Assembly: GCF_900100885.1 (NCBI RefSeq)
Contig: NZ_LT629692.1
Span: forward strand, 2,108,001 to 2,172,000
DNA length: 64,000 nucleotides
Direction: 5' to 3'
Source: Microbacterium pygmaeum
GTDB taxonomy: Bacteria; Actinomycetota; Actinomycetes; Actinomycetales; Microbacteriaceae
Numbering within the stretch: position 1 is the stretch's first letter; each line of letters begins with the position of its first letter. The position numbers and the translations under genes were made by a program. Under the pieces are notes generated by a model. That model was not told where the DNA came from, did no database searches, and worked only from the letters and a program-made list of their open reading frames with translations. This document shows, one piece after another, positions 32,586 through 41,512 of this stretch.

Positions 32586-33605
32586 TCAGTCCACGGGCTC
32601 CAGCTGCACGATCAGGGGACGATGATCACTGCCGGACGCGTCCGTTGAACGCAGCACGATCGATCCCGTCGCCTTCCACCGCTCCGAAGCCATGACGTGA
32701 TCGATAGGGGTGCCCACCAGTGCCGGCACGTCGACCGACCAGGTGCCGACCGCGCCGTTGCCGGTCTCGATCGCCGCGTCGTGGCATCGTCCGAGCGTCC
32801 CGCCGTCGACGCCCAGGTTGGTCATGTGATCGACCGTCGCATTGAAGTCGCCCGCCATGATGACGTTGCCGGTCGCGCACTGGTCGGCCAGCCATTGCAG
32901 GTCTTCCCGCCAGTCGGCCATGTAGCTCTGCCGAGGCGCGACGGCGTGCGCGGCGACGACGATCGGCCCGTCGCCGCTGGTGGGCATGGCCACTGCACTG
33001 GGCACCGTCGAGGTGTTGCTGGTGCCGTCCTGCGAAGACTCGATGACCGCGTAGTCACCCATCTCCGGGGCGATCAGGAGGGTCGTGGATCCCGCATCCC
33101 ATTCGGTGTCCGGGTTGTCGGCATGGTGCGCCCACATCGGATGCCCGAGCTCGCGCATCGCGATCGCGACCTGCTCACCGGTCTCGATCGTCGTCTCGGG
33201 GAGGGCGACGATGTCGGCGTCCATCGCGACGGCGATCTTGGCGATCGCGTCCGGTGCGGTAGCGCTGCCGGCGGTGTTCCACGTCAGCACCCGGACGCTG
33301 CTGTCCGTCTTCGCCGGAAGGGACTCCGTGCCGATCCCGCGGCCCGTGAGGATCACGACGTTCGCGACCACGGCGATCGCGGCGATGACCGCGATCGACA
33401 GCGCGAGCGCGCGTATCGGCCGGGCGATCGCCAGCAGCAGCGCGAGCACCAGCACCGCGCCGAACGCGACCAGAAGCGCGCCGCGGAAGGACACGATCTG
33501 AGCGATCGGGAAGGTCCGCTCGACCCGGAAGAAGCCGGGCCACGTGAGGACGGCGGCGGCGATCGCGCACACCACCGTGACGAGGATCCCCAGCAGGCGC
33601 AGCAC
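32586..33605 (-). CDS. Membrane-anchored endonuclease/exonuclease/phosphatase-fold protein
   Basis: This 339-residue protein has three N-terminal membrane spans (about 5-22, 39-60, 68-88) followed by a catalytic EEP domain outside the membrane. The catalytic motifs are present: VLTWNTAGSA, the metal glutamate in ALPETTIE, GDFNAT, the aspartate/histidine of TPIDHVMAS, and SDHRPL at the end. The substrate could be nucleic acid or a phosphorylated small molecule. The GTG start at 33605 is fixed by TAGAGT 6 bases upstream. It is divergent from the PHP gene, with 75 bases between start codons. Confidence 0.88.
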   Translation of the reverse strand: MLRLLGILVTVVCAIAAAVLTWPGFFRVERTFPIAQIVSFRGALLVAFGAVLVLALLLAIARPIRALALSIAVIAAIAVVANVVILTGRGIGTESLPAKTDSSVRVLTWNTAGSATAPDAIAKIAVAMDADIVALPETTIETGEQVAIAMRELGHPMWAHHADNPDTEWDAGSTTLLIAPEMGDYAVIESSQDGTSNTSTVPSAVAMPTSGDGPIVVAAHAVAPRQSYMADWREDLQWLADQCATGNVIMAGDFNATVDHMTNLGVDGGTLGRCHDAAIETGNGAVGTWSVDVPALVGTPIDHVMASERWKATGSIVLRSTDASGSDHRPLIVQLEPVD

Positions 33606-33611
33606 CCCGCG

Positions 33612-33617
33612 ACTCTA
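33612..33617 (-). promoter_or_regulatory. -10 hexamer for leaderless EEP-fold gene
   Basis: TAGAGT on the minus strand ends 6 bases before the GTG at 33605. Confidence 0.55.
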
Positions 33618-33668
33618 TGTCAGCAGCCTGAGAGATTCGGGCGAGCCGGCGCACCGCCGAGGCTCCGG

Positions 33669-33674
33669 TACGCT
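33669..33674 (+). promoter_or_regulatory. -10 hexamer for leaderless PHP gene
   Basis: TACGCT ends 6 bases before the ATG at 33681. Confidence 0.6.
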
Positions 33675-33680
33675 CGCAGG

Positions 33681-34556
33681 ATGCCGGGTTCACGTCGCTT
33701 CGAGGGACTCTTCGAAGGACCCAGCGACCTGCATCTGCATTCCATCCACTCGGATGGCACCGAGTCGGCCGCGCACGTGATGGCGGCGGCGCACCGGCAC
33801 GGAGTGCGCACCGCGGCACTGACCGACCACGACACCACGTCGGGGTGGGCGGATGCCGCGGAGGCGACGGCCTCGCTCGGGATGACGTTCCTGCCTGGCA
33901 TGGAGCTGTCGGCAAATCACGAGTGGCGGAGCATCCACGTGCTGGCCTATTTGATCGACCCGGACGACCGTGCGCTGCGCGCCATGACCGATCGCATCCG
34001 CTCCTCGAGGCTGGATCGCGCGCGCACGATGGCCGATCGGATCGGGCGCGACTACGACCTGAACTGGGACGACATTCTCGCCCAGACCTCGGACGGCGCG
34101 ACTGTCGGGCGCCCGCACATCGCCGACGCCCTGGTGGCCAAGGGTCTCGTGCGCGATCGCACCGAGGCGTTCGCGCGCATCCTCAGCCCGCGGGGCGACT
34201 ACTACATCGCCCTGTTCGCACCCGATCCGGTCACGGCGGTCGAGCTGGTCGTCGGCGCCGGGGGAGTCCCGATCATCGCGCACCCGGCCGGGAGGGCGGG
34301 GCTGCTGCCGAACGGACTGATGCGCCGGATGCTGGATGCCGGGCTCGCCGGTTTCGAACTCGGCCACCGCGAGAACCTCGAGCCGGCGCTCACCTCGCTG
34401 CGGCGGATGACCCAGGAGCGCGGACTGATCGTCACCGGCTCCAGCGACTACCACGGAATGGGCAAGCCGAACGTCCCCGGCGAGTTCACGACTTCCGACG
34501 GGATGGTCGCTCGGATCATCGAGCTCGGATCCGGTACGGAGCCGGTGTACGCCTGA
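33681..34556 (+). CDS. PHP-domain phosphoesterase (RNase AM/YciV-like)
   Basis: This 291-residue metal-dependent phosphoesterase has PHP motifs I-IV intact: DLHLHSIHSDG near the N-terminus, LTDHDTTSGW, PGMELSAN, and late PIIAHPAGR and GSSDYHG. It is closest in layout to YciV/RNase AM, which trims RNA 5' ends and degrades nucleoside 3',5'-bisphosphate, but the substrate is not determined by sequence alone. The ATG at 33681 was chosen over a very long upstream open frame because TACGCT lies 6 bases before it and the PHP domain starts there. A strong hairpin follows. Confidence 0.9.
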   Translation: MPGSRRFEGLFEGPSDLHLHSIHSDGTESAAHVMAAAHRHGVRTAALTDHDTTSGWADAAEATASLGMTFLPGMELSANHEWRSIHVLAYLIDPDDRALRAMTDRIRSSRLDRARTMADRIGRDYDLNWDDILAQTSDGATVGRPHIADALVAKGLVRDRTEAFARILSPRGDYYIALFAPDPVTAVELVVGAGGVPIIAHPAGRAGLLPNGLMRRMLDAGLAGFELGHRENLEPALTSLRRMTQERGLIVTGSSDYHGMGKPNVPGEFTTSDGMVARIIELGSGTEPVYA

Positions 34557-34588
34557 ACCGCGGCATCCGCTCGTCCTCCGTGAGAAGG

Positions 34589-34623
34589 GAACGGCCCCGT
34601 CGAGATGCGCGACGGGGCCGTTC
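34589..34623. terminator. Terminator between convergent PHP and SHOCT genes
   Basis: GAACGGCCCCGTCG (34589-34602) pairs perfectly with CGACGGGGCCGTTC (34610-34623) across a 7-base loop. It can end transcripts from both sides. Confidence 0.8.
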
Positions 34624-34637
34624 TGAGCATCCTGGAT

Positions 34638-35075
34638 TCAGCTGAGCGCCTTGGCCTTGAGCGAGTCGAACTCGGCCTGGGTGATAGCGCCCGAGTCCAG
34701 CAGCGACTTGGCCTTCGCGATCTCCTCGGTGGGGCTGGTGCCTGCGGCGCCGCCCGTCACCGACTTGATGTACTCGGCCTGCGCGGCCTGCAGCTGCTTG
34801 GCCTGCGCCTGGCTGCGCTCGCCCATGCCGCGTCCGCGCGCGATCAGGTAGACCAGTGCGGTCAGGAACGGCAGGAACAGCAGGAAGATGATCCACAGCG
34901 CCTTGAACCAGCCGTTGAGCTTGTGGTCGCGGAACAGGTCGCTGATGATCGCGAACAGCACGAAGAGGTACGCGATGAACACGAACATCCACAGGAACCA
35001 CCAGATGATGTCTCCGAAGGAGCCCCAGAAGCCCTGATATTCGTAGTCAGTGGTGACGGCATCGATGAATCGCAC
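34638..35075 (-). CDS. SHOCT-domain membrane protein with PLDc_N-like span pair
   Basis: This is a 145-residue protein. Two membrane spans (about 18-45 and 57-80) separated by a short basic loop (FRDHKLNGWFKALW) give the phospholipase D N-terminal-like module. A linker follows, then a C-terminal SHOCT helix pair (EEIAKAKSLLDSGAITQAEF), a short module for oligomerisation. The GTG at 35075 is preferred to one 33 bases upstream because AAAGG lies 7 bases before it. Function is unknown, and it does not contain PLD catalytic HKD motifs. Confidence 0.85.
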   Translation of the reverse strand: MRFIDAVTTDYEYQGFWGSFGDIIWWFLWMFVFIAYLFVLFAIISDLFRDHKLNGWFKALWIIFLLFLPFLTALVYLIARGRGMGERSQAQAKQLQAAQAEYIKSVTGGAAGTSPTEEIAKAKSLLDSGAITQAEFDSLKAKALS

Positions 35076-35161
35076 GGAATTGCCTTTCGACGAGGTAGAC
35101 AGGGGCACATGGCGTGCCCTCGATCACCATAGACCCTGACCGTCGCCGCCGACCGCACCGG

Positions 35162-35228
35162 AACAGGTGATCTCGCCGCTGCAGGAGGGATCGGGCTGGA
35201 TCGTCCTGTATCGGCGAGATCACCTGTT
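35162..35228. repeat. Long near-perfect inverted repeat (hairpin)
   Basis: AACAGGTGATCTCGCCG (35162-35178) is exactly complementary to 35212-35228. Inside, AGGA pairs with TCCT and GATC with GATC, leaving a loop of about 6 bases, so nearly all of the 67 bases fold into one stem. It lies 21 bases past the stop of the DEAD-box gene and upstream of the SHOCT gene. No T-run follows on either strand. It may be a transcription end, a REP-like element or a protein-binding palindrome. Confidence 0.75.
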
Positions 35229-35249
35229 GTGGAGGGCGGTCGCCGTGGT

Positions 35250-36761
35250 TCAGGCGCCGGTCGGTGCCCCGCTCGGACGCGAGCCGCCCCGGCGACGGCG
35301 ACGGCGCCGCGGAGCGGCGTTCCCGTCGTGGTGCTCCTTGCCCCCGCCGTCGTGCGTACCGGCGCCGTCGGCTCCGTCTCTGGCACCGTGCTCGGTCGGC
35401 ACCTCGGGGGCCGCGGCCCGTGCGGCGTTCTCCGCGCTGGGCCCCTCGCCGGTGCCCTCGCCGCGACGGCGACGACGGCGCGGCGCACCTTCGCGGGCGG
35501 AATCGCGCGAGGCGTCGCGGTCGCCGGAGCGCGAGCTTGCGGCATCCTGCGTCCTGACGGTCTGCGTCTTGGGCGCGGTGGTGAGGCGTCCCTTGGTGCC
35601 GGCCGGGATGTCGAGGTCGGTGAACAGGTGCGGGCTCGACGAGTACGTCTCGACGGGCTCGGGCTGGCCGAACTCGAGCGCACGGTTGATGAGCGCCCAC
35701 TTGTGCAGGTCGTCCCAGTCGACGAAGGTCACGGCGATGCCGGTCTTGCCGGCGCGGCCGGTGCGCCCGGCGCGGTGCAGGTAGGTCTTCTCGTCGTCGG
35801 GGATCGTGTGGTTGATCACGTGCGTGACGTCATCGACGTCGATGCCGCGGGCGGCGACGTCGGTCGCGATCAGGACGTCCTTCTTGCCGGCCTTGAACGC
35901 GGCCATCGAGCGCTCGCGCGCCTCCTGGCTCATGTCGCCGTGCACCGAGGCCGTGTTGAACCCGCGGTCGCCGAGCTCGTCGGACAGACGCTGGGCGGCA
36001 CGCTTGGTGCGCGTGAAGATCACGGTCTTGCCGCGGCCGTCGGCCTGGAGGATGCGGGCGATGATCTCGTCCTTGTCCAGCGAGTGCGCGCGGTAGACGA
36101 GGTGGTTGATGTTCGCCTGGGTGAGACCCTCATCGGGGTCGGTCGCCCGGATGTGGATCGGGTTGGTCATGAACCGGCGCGCCAGCGCGACGATCGGGCC
36201 GGGCATCGTGGCCGAGAAAAGCTGCGTGTGCCGGATGGCGGGGACCTTCGAGAAGATCTTCTCGATGTCGGGGAGGAAGCCGAGGTCGAGCATCTTGTCG
36301 GCCTCGTCGAGCACGACCTCGGTCGCGTGCGACAGGTCGAGCAGTCGCTGGTTGTTCAGGTCGATGAGGCGACCCGGTGTGCCGACGACGATCTGCGCGC
36401 CTGCCTTGAGCTGATCGATCTGGCCCTCGTACGCCTTGCCGCCGTAGATGGCCACGACGCTGGTCGAGCGCCCCGAGGTGAGCATGTCGATGTCCTCGTA
36501 GACCTGGACGCACAGTTCGCGGGTCGGGACGACGATCAGCGCCTTGACGCCGTGCTCGGGGTCGGGACCGAGGCGCTGCACCACGGGGATGCCGAAGCCG
36601 AAGGTCTTCCCGGTGCCGGTCTTGGCCTGTCCGATGATGTCCTGGCCGGGAAGGCCGAGGGGGATGGTCTGCTCCTGGATGGGGAATGCGTCCACGATGC
36701 CCTTGGCGGCGAGGGTCTGAACGATGTCCTGGTCGACGCCGAGTTCGGCGAAGGTCGTCAC
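35250..36761 (-). CDS. DEAD-box RNA helicase (RhlE type)
   Basis: This 503-residue ATP-dependent RNA helicase probably acts in ribosome assembly or mRNA decay. Q motif FPIQEQTIP, Walker A AKTGTGKT (46-53), PTRELCVQVY, VVLDEADKMLDLGFLP, SATMP, and the C-terminal RGIDVDDVTHVIN and HRAGRTGRAG are intact. After residue about 400 a long tail rich in Arg, Gly, Ala and Asp contains two basic runs of about seven arginines each, a typical RNA-binding tail. I chose GTG at 36761 (TTFAELGV follows); the frame is open far upstream without plausible sequence. A 5' leader of over 100 bases is possible, with TATCGT (36904-36909, minus strand) as a candidate -10. Confidence 0.93.
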   Translation of the reverse strand: MTTFAELGVDQDIVQTLAAKGIVDAFPIQEQTIPLGLPGQDIIGQAKTGTGKTFGFGIPVVQRLGPDPEHGVKALIVVPTRELCVQVYEDIDMLTSGRSTSVVAIYGGKAYEGQIDQLKAGAQIVVGTPGRLIDLNNQRLLDLSHATEVVLDEADKMLDLGFLPDIEKIFSKVPAIRHTQLFSATMPGPIVALARRFMTNPIHIRATDPDEGLTQANINHLVYRAHSLDKDEIIARILQADGRGKTVIFTRTKRAAQRLSDELGDRGFNTASVHGDMSQEARERSMAAFKAGKKDVLIATDVAARGIDVDDVTHVINHTIPDDEKTYLHRAGRTGRAGKTGIAVTFVDWDDLHKWALINRALEFGQPEPVETYSSSPHLFTDLDIPAGTKGRLTTAPKTQTVRTQDAASSRSGDRDASRDSAREGAPRRRRRRGEGTGEGPSAENAARAAAPEVPTEHGARDGADGAGTHDGGGKEHHDGNAAPRRRRRRRGGSRPSGAPTGA

Positions 36762-36919
36762 GATGTGTGCCTGTCCGGCAGTGAGACGCTGCCTGAATGC
36801 GTGCCCTGGCGCGATCCGATGGTGCCGCGCGGGCGGAATGAGTTCCACGCCCTCTCTCATCCACAGGCGCGGGAGCCCCGATCCGACGCCGGGGACGCAG
36901 TCCACGATACCGGAGGTCC

Positions 36920-36925
36920 TAGGCT
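36920..36925 (+). promoter_or_regulatory. -10 hexamer for leaderless ferritin-like gene
   Basis: TAGGCT ends 7 bases before the GTG at 36933. A second in-frame GTG follows at 36936. Confidence 0.5.
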
Positions 36926-36932
36926 GTGACGC

Positions 36933-37646
36933 GTGGTGAAGTGGTTCTGGCAACGGCAGCCCCAGGGACGCAAGCTCCAGCTGCGCTCCCGCGATGCGGC
37001 CACCGACGCGCGCCGGGTCGACTTCGAGGAGCTCGCGCCCGAGATCGACACGTTCCTCGGCCAGGCCGCCTACCTGCAGCTCGGGTACTTCGAGACGCTG
37101 TCCGAGCTCATCGCCCTCACCCCGGAGCTCGCCCAGAAGGAATCGCTCTCGCGGGCGGCGGGCGCCGCCCTCATCAAGCACGAAGAGCTCGTGGCGCTGA
37201 TCCGGGACCGCGGGGATGATCCGACCAGCCTGATGCTCCCGTTCCGGGAGCCGCTGGATGCCTTCCGGCGCGCGACCCACGGCGTGCGCCCGCAGGAGAC
37301 CATGCTCTCGGTGCACATCACAGCCGGCATGCTCGACGACTTCTACCTCGCGCTGTCCGCCAGCTACGGCGACACCGGTCGACGAGTCGCCGTGATCCTG
37401 CAGGCCGATGACGACCGCGAGGCGATCGTCGACATCATCGGCGCGACGATCTCCAGCGACCCGGAATGGAAGTCGCTGCTGGCCATGTGGGGCAGGCGCC
37501 TGGTCGGCGACACGCTGCTGATCGCACGGGCGGCGCTGCGGCCGCCGACGCTGGCGATCGCGGATGAGAAGAAGGTCGAGCCGGTGTTCACCGACCTGAT
37601 GGGTGCGCACTCGCGTCGCATGGACGCGATGGGCCTGGCGGCCTGA
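36933..37646 (+). CDS. Ferritin-like-fold protein (MiaE/rubrerythrin-like)
   Basis: This 237-residue protein is predicted to be mostly helical. It contains the pattern ALIKHEELVALI in one helix and a histidine-containing helix ETMLSVHITAGMLDDFYLAL later, suggesting a ferritin-like four-helix bundle as in MiaE-related proteins. I cannot see a complete pair of ExxH di-iron motifs, so the metal site may be degenerate. A homologue sits next to the DEAD-box gene in mycobacteria (Rv3210c/Rv3211, recalled). Start is GTG with TAGGCT 7 bases upstream. It converges on the next gene with a 3-base gap. Confidence 0.7.
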   Translation: MVKWFWQRQPQGRKLQLRSRDAATDARRVDFEELAPEIDTFLGQAAYLQLGYFETLSELIALTPELAQKESLSRAAGAALIKHEELVALIRDRGDDPTSLMLPFREPLDAFRRATHGVRPQETMLSVHITAGMLDDFYLALSASYGDTGRRVAVILQADDDREAIVDIIGATISSDPEWKSLLAMWGRRLVGDTLLIARAALRPPTLAIADEKKVEPVFTDLMGAHSRRMDAMGLAA

Positions 37647-37649
37647 GGC

Positions 37650-37940
37650 TCACGCGATCTTGAGACGCGCCCGCTCGCGGGCATCGTGCGCGATGCGCAC
37701 CCGGGCGAGGATCGTCACGACGGGGTAGGTGACGACGATCGGCACCACGACGGCCGACAGCCACAACCATGGGCTGTCGAGGCCGACGCCCGCCCACGTC
37801 AGGATCATCCATCCCAGACCCGCTGCCAGGGCACCGAGGACGGGCGCCAATGCGACTCCGCGCGTGCCCCGGTCGCGCGCCACGAAGTGGACGGCCGCAC
37901 CGATGGCGGCGCCGACGATGAAGGCGAGGAGGATCTGCAC
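37650..37940 (-). CDS. Small three-span membrane protein
   Basis: This is a 96-residue hydrophobic protein with spans at about 3-20, 30-50 and 57-80 and a basic C-terminus (ARVRIAHDARERARLKIA). The GTG start lies 7 bases after the DUF3107 stop, without its own ribosome site, so it should be translated by coupling. I do not recognise a named family, and nothing in the sequence suggests a function. Confidence 0.7.
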   Translation of the reverse strand: MQILLAFIVGAAIGAAVHFVARDRGTRGVALAPVLGALAAGLGWMILTWAGVGLDSPWLWLSAVVVPIVVTYPVVTILARVRIAHDARERARLKIA

Positions 37941-37947
37941 GTCGGGG

Positions 37948-38172
37948 TCAGGCGACGAAGCCGACGCGGCGGGACTCTTCGGTGCCGAGCTCGATGTAGG
38001 CCAGGCTCGCGGTGGGGACGATGTAGCTGGTGCCCTTCGCGTCGGCGAATTCCACGTGGGTGGCGCCCGAGTCCAGTGCTGCGGCGACCGACTTCTTGAC
38101 GTCGGCCGCGGCCTGGCTCGTGTCGAAGCTGAGCTCGCGGCCGGTGTTGGCGATGCCGATGCGGATCTCCAC
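37948..38172 (-). CDS. DUF3107 protein
   Basis: This 74-residue soluble protein starts MEIRIGIANTGRELSFDTSQ and contains GATHVEFADAKGTSYIVPTA and the end AYIELGTEESRRVGFVA, the near-invariant actinobacterial DUF3107 sequence (mycobacterial Rv3208A-like, recalled). AGGAGG lies about 6 bases before the GTG at 38172, one of the best ribosome sites in the window. TAGAGT at 38249-38254 (minus strand) may be the -10, giving a leader of about 70 bases. Function is unknown. Confidence 0.9.
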   Translation of the reverse strand: MEIRIGIANTGRELSFDTSQAAADVKKSVAAALDSGATHVEFADAKGTSYIVPTASLAYIELGTEESRRVGFVA

Positions 38173-38368
38173 GTGAAATACCTCCTGGGACGGGGCCGGA
38201 GCCCCGGGGCCGTTGCGTCAGGCAGGTCGGATCCCGCCGCGCAGAGCAACTCTACGACACGCCTCGGCGCCGCCGCCCGTCGCGGCCGGGTCGCACGAAC
38301 GCTCTGGGCGAACGCGGCGCACCCGGCGGCTGACCGGAGTGGGACGGCCCGATGTCGATGCACGCGAC

Positions 38369-38374
38369 TACCGT
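38369..38374 (+). promoter_or_regulatory. -10 hexamer for the leaderless adnAB operon
   Basis: TACCGT ends 6 bases before the ATG at 38381. The start is further supported by the lack of similarity or ribosome site in the upstream open frame. Confidence 0.5.
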
Positions 38375-38380
38375 CGAAGC

Positions 38381-41300
38381 ATGGTTCCGGGTCTCCTCTC
38401 CGTCGCGCCCGGCAGCCTCGATGACGCCCAGCGTGCGGTCGCGCTGCTGCCCGTCGATGCCTCGGGTGTGGTGGTCGGCGCGCCCGGCAGCGGCAAGACG
38501 GCGACCGTCCTCGCGCGCGCCGCCGAGCTGGTCGCCGCAGGTCTGGACCCTGATTCGCTGCTCGTGCTGACCCCTTCCCGACAGACGGCCACCGCGCTGC
38601 GAGACCGTCTGGGTCTCGCAGTCGGGCGTGCCACATCCGGGCCGCTCGCACGCTCGATCGCCTCGTTCGCATACCAGATCGTGCGGGCCAGCGCCGTGGC
38701 CGCAGGCGACGAGCCTCCGCAGCTGCTCACCGGCGGCGACGAGGATCAGATCCTGCAGGATCTGCTCGAGGGCGACGCGGAAGACGAGGCGGCCGGCGTG
38801 TCGCGGTGGCCGGCATGGCTGGGGCCGTCGATCCGGGCGACCAAGGGCTTCCGCACCGAGGTGCGGACGTTCCTGGCCGAAAGCACGACGCTCGGCATCG
38901 AGCCGGCGCGTCTGCACGCCCTGGCGGTGGCGCACGATCTGCCCGTGTGGGCGAGCATGGCATCCTTCTTCCGCGAATACCTGCAGGTGCGCGCCGATAT
39001 GCGCGGCGCCCACCGCGACGCCGCCGGACTCGTGCGCGAGGCCGTCGGCCTGCTGCGCACCTCTCCCTCCGAGGTGTTCGCAGGTGTGCGCGTGGTCCTC
39101 GTCGACGACGCGCAGGAGTTGACCAGCGGCGGCGTCGAGCTCCTCGAGGCGTGCGTGGAGCGCGGGATCGCCGTCGTGGCGTTCGGTGATCCGGACGTCG
39201 GCGCGGGTGCGTTCCGCGGCGCGACGCCGGAGAACTTCGCGCGTCTGTCGGCCGCCCTGGGCGGGATCCATGTCCTGCCCGGGCGCCATCGCGGGACGCC
39301 GTGGCAGAACGAGATCGTGCGGCGGGTGACCCAGCGCATCGGTGCGGTGGGCCTGGTGGGTCATCGCGCGGCGTCGACGGACGCGGAGCCGGATGCCTCG
39401 GTGCGCGCGTTCACCGTTCGCTCGGCGGCCGAGGAGTACGACGCGATCGCCCGGGTTCTGCGCGAGCGACACGTCCACGACGCCGTGCCCTGGGCCTCAT
39501 GCGCGGTGATCGCGCACGACACGCGGCAGGTGGTCGCGCTGGAGACCGAACTGGCCGCGCGCGAGGTCCCGACGCGATCCAGTGGCCCGGGGCGCGCGCT
39601 GGGCGCGCTGCCCCCGGTGCGCGACCTGCTGCGACTCGTCGATCTGTCCGGACGCGACGAGTGGAGCGCCGACGAGATCTCGGACGCACTGCTGGGGACG
39701 TACGGCCGGCTCGACCCGGTCGAACTGCGCCGGCTGCGCTCGGCGCTTCGGCACGCGGCGCTGTCCGAAGCCGCGGCGGCGGAGGAGACGATGTCCGGGG
39801 CGATCGTGCCGTCCGGGTGGGAGCTGCTGCTGTCGGCGATGCGTCGGCCGCTCGAATTCGATCTCCTCGACACCCGCGAAGCGCGACGCGGCGCCGCGCT
39901 CGCCCGGACCCTCGCGACGCTGCGGGCGGAGCTGGAACGCGGCGCCACCGCCCACGAGCTGCTGTGGAGCGCATGGGAGCGCAGCGCCCTCGAAGGCGGA
40001 TGGGTCGACCTCTCACGTGGCACGGGGCCGCTGGCCGAGCAGGCCGGCAGGGACCTGGACGCCGTGGTCGCGGTGTTCCAGTCCGCCAAGCGGTTCGCCG
40101 AACGGTCGCTCGATGCCGATCCCCGCGTCTTCGTGCGGGGCGTCCTGGACAGCGACGTCGCCGAGGACCGCCTCGACCCGCCGTCCAGGGGCGACGCGGT
40201 GCAGATCCTCACCCCCGCGGGCGCGCTGGGAACCGAGTTCGACACCGTGGTGATCGCCGGCATGCAGGACGGCGTGTGGCCGAACACGCGGCTGCGCGGC
40301 AGCCTGCTGGAGACGTGGCGGTTGACGGATGCGGCGGCCGAGGCATCCGTCCCCGCCGGCACCCTCGACCGGCGTCGGGCGGCGATGCACGATGAGCTGC
40401 GGCTGCTCGCACGCGCGATGTCGCGGGCGACCGGCCAGGTGGTGGTGACCGCCGTCGACGATGACGACACCGGTCCGAGCGTGTTCTTCGAGTTCCTGCC
40501 GGACATCGAGCGGCGAAGCGTCGATCATCCGCTGTCCCTGCGCGGGCTCGTGGCGCAGTACCGTCGCGGGCTGACCGATCCGTCCGCCCGAGTGCGCGGC
40601 GCGCATGCGGCCGCACAGCTGGCGCTGCTGACCGATGCGGGGGTTCCCGGCGCGGCGCCCGGCGAATGGTACGGCGTGCCGTCTCCCAGCTCCGACGGGC
40701 CGCTGCGGGACCTGGCGATCGAGGACGTGCGCGTCTCGCCGTCGCGCCTGCACACGCTCGAGGAGTGCGAGCTGAACTGGGTCATCGGCGACCTCGGCGG
40801 AGACGCGGGCGGAACCACGGCCGGGATCGGGACGATCATCCACGCCGCGCTCGAACACGCCGAGGGCACCGATGAAGCGGGTCTGTGGGCCGCGGTGCAG
40901 TCGCGCTGGCCCGAGCTGACGTTCGAGGCGCCGTGGCGTGACCGCGCCGAGCAGACGCGCGCGCGGGACCTGGTGCGGAGGCTGCACCTGTATCTGCACC
41001 GCTTCGAGCAGTCCGGTGGTCGCCTGATCGGCGCGGAGCCGCACTTCGAAGTCGCGATCCCCCTCGACGGCGAGGAGGCGTTCGACCACGGCGCGATCCT
41101 GTCCGGATACATCGATCGCGTGGAGCTGACGCCGGAGGGCACGGTCGTGATCATGGACCTGAAGACCGGCAAGCGCGAGCCCCAGACCGATGCGAAGGTG
41201 GTCGACAACCCGCAGCTGGGCGCCTACCAGCTGGCATTCGAATCCGGGGCGATCCCGGCGGCGGCCGGATTGCCGCCCGGGGGCGCGAAGCTGCTGGTGC

Positions 41301-41512
41301 TCCGGCCCACCGCCACGCGCGCCGATTACGCGACCCCGTGGCAGCCGCCCTTCGACGAGGAGAGCCGTGAGGCCTTCCTCGCCCGGATCCGTGCGGCGGT
41401 CTCGGTCATGCGCGGGACGATGTTCACTGCACCGTTCGAGGAGCACTGTCGCGACGAGCATTCCTACGGGCTGTGCCGGATCCACACCGTGGGGGCGGTG
41501 AGCGCGTCATGA
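38381..41512 (+). CDS. adnA: AdnA-type helicase-nuclease subunit (DNA double-strand-break resection)
   Basis: This 1043-residue first subunit of the AdnAB motor-nuclease, the actinobacterial counterpart of AddAB/RecBCD, resects broken DNA ends. The N-terminal UvrD-like motor has Walker A GAPGSGKT (33-40), but motif II is VDDAQ (Asp242-Asp243) instead of DExQ, and the segment that should read THxxKGLEWD is TPAGALGTEFD. This points to a degenerate motor. The C-terminal RecB-like nuclease is intact, with MDLKTGK (Asp926) and NPQLGAYQLA. Cysteines at 796, 1023 and 1032 sit where AddB-like nucleases bind an Fe-S cluster, but only three are seen. It overlaps adnB by ATGA. Confidence 0.9.
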   Translation: MVPGLLSVAPGSLDDAQRAVALLPVDASGVVVGAPGSGKTATVLARAAELVAAGLDPDSLLVLTPSRQTATALRDRLGLAVGRATSGPLARSIASFAYQIVRASAVAAGDEPPQLLTGGDEDQILQDLLEGDAEDEAAGVSRWPAWLGPSIRATKGFRTEVRTFLAESTTLGIEPARLHALAVAHDLPVWASMASFFREYLQVRADMRGAHRDAAGLVREAVGLLRTSPSEVFAGVRVVLVDDAQELTSGGVELLEACVERGIAVVAFGDPDVGAGAFRGATPENFARLSAALGGIHVLPGRHRGTPWQNEIVRRVTQRIGAVGLVGHRAASTDAEPDASVRAFTVRSAAEEYDAIARVLRERHVHDAVPWASCAVIAHDTRQVVALETELAAREVPTRSSGPGRALGALPPVRDLLRLVDLSGRDEWSADEISDALLGTYGRLDPVELRRLRSALRHAALSEAAAAEETMSGAIVPSGWELLLSAMRRPLEFDLLDTREARRGAALARTLATLRAELERGATAHELLWSAWERSALEGGWVDLSRGTGPLAEQAGRDLDAVVAVFQSAKRFAERSLDADPRVFVRGVLDSDVAEDRLDPPSRGDAVQILTPAGALGTEFDTVVIAGMQDGVWPNTRLRGSLLETWRLTDAAAEASVPAGTLDRRRAAMHDELRLLARAMSRATGQVVVTAVDDDDTGPSVFFEFLPDIERRSVDHPLSLRGLVAQYRRGLTDPSARVRGAHAAAQLALLTDAGVPGAAPGEWYGVPSPSSDGPLRDLAIEDVRVSPSRLHTLEECELNWVIGDLGGDAGGTTAGIGTIIHAALEHAEGTDEAGLWAAVQSRWPELTFEAPWRDRAEQTRARDLVRRLHLYLHRFEQSGGRLIGAEPHFEVAIPLDGEEAFDHGAILSGYIDRVELTPEGTVVIMDLKTGKREPQTDAKVVDNPQLGAYQLAFESGAIPAAAGLPPGGAKLLVLRPTATRADYATPWQPPFDEESREAFLARIRAAVSVMRGTMFTAPFEEHCRDEHSYGLCRIHTVGAVSAS

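Noticed and set aside
36762..37610. Long N-terminal extension of the DEAD-box helicase frame
   Set aside because: It overlaps the divergent ferritin-like gene and has no domain. The Q motif begins about 25 residues after the GTG at 36761, as is normal.
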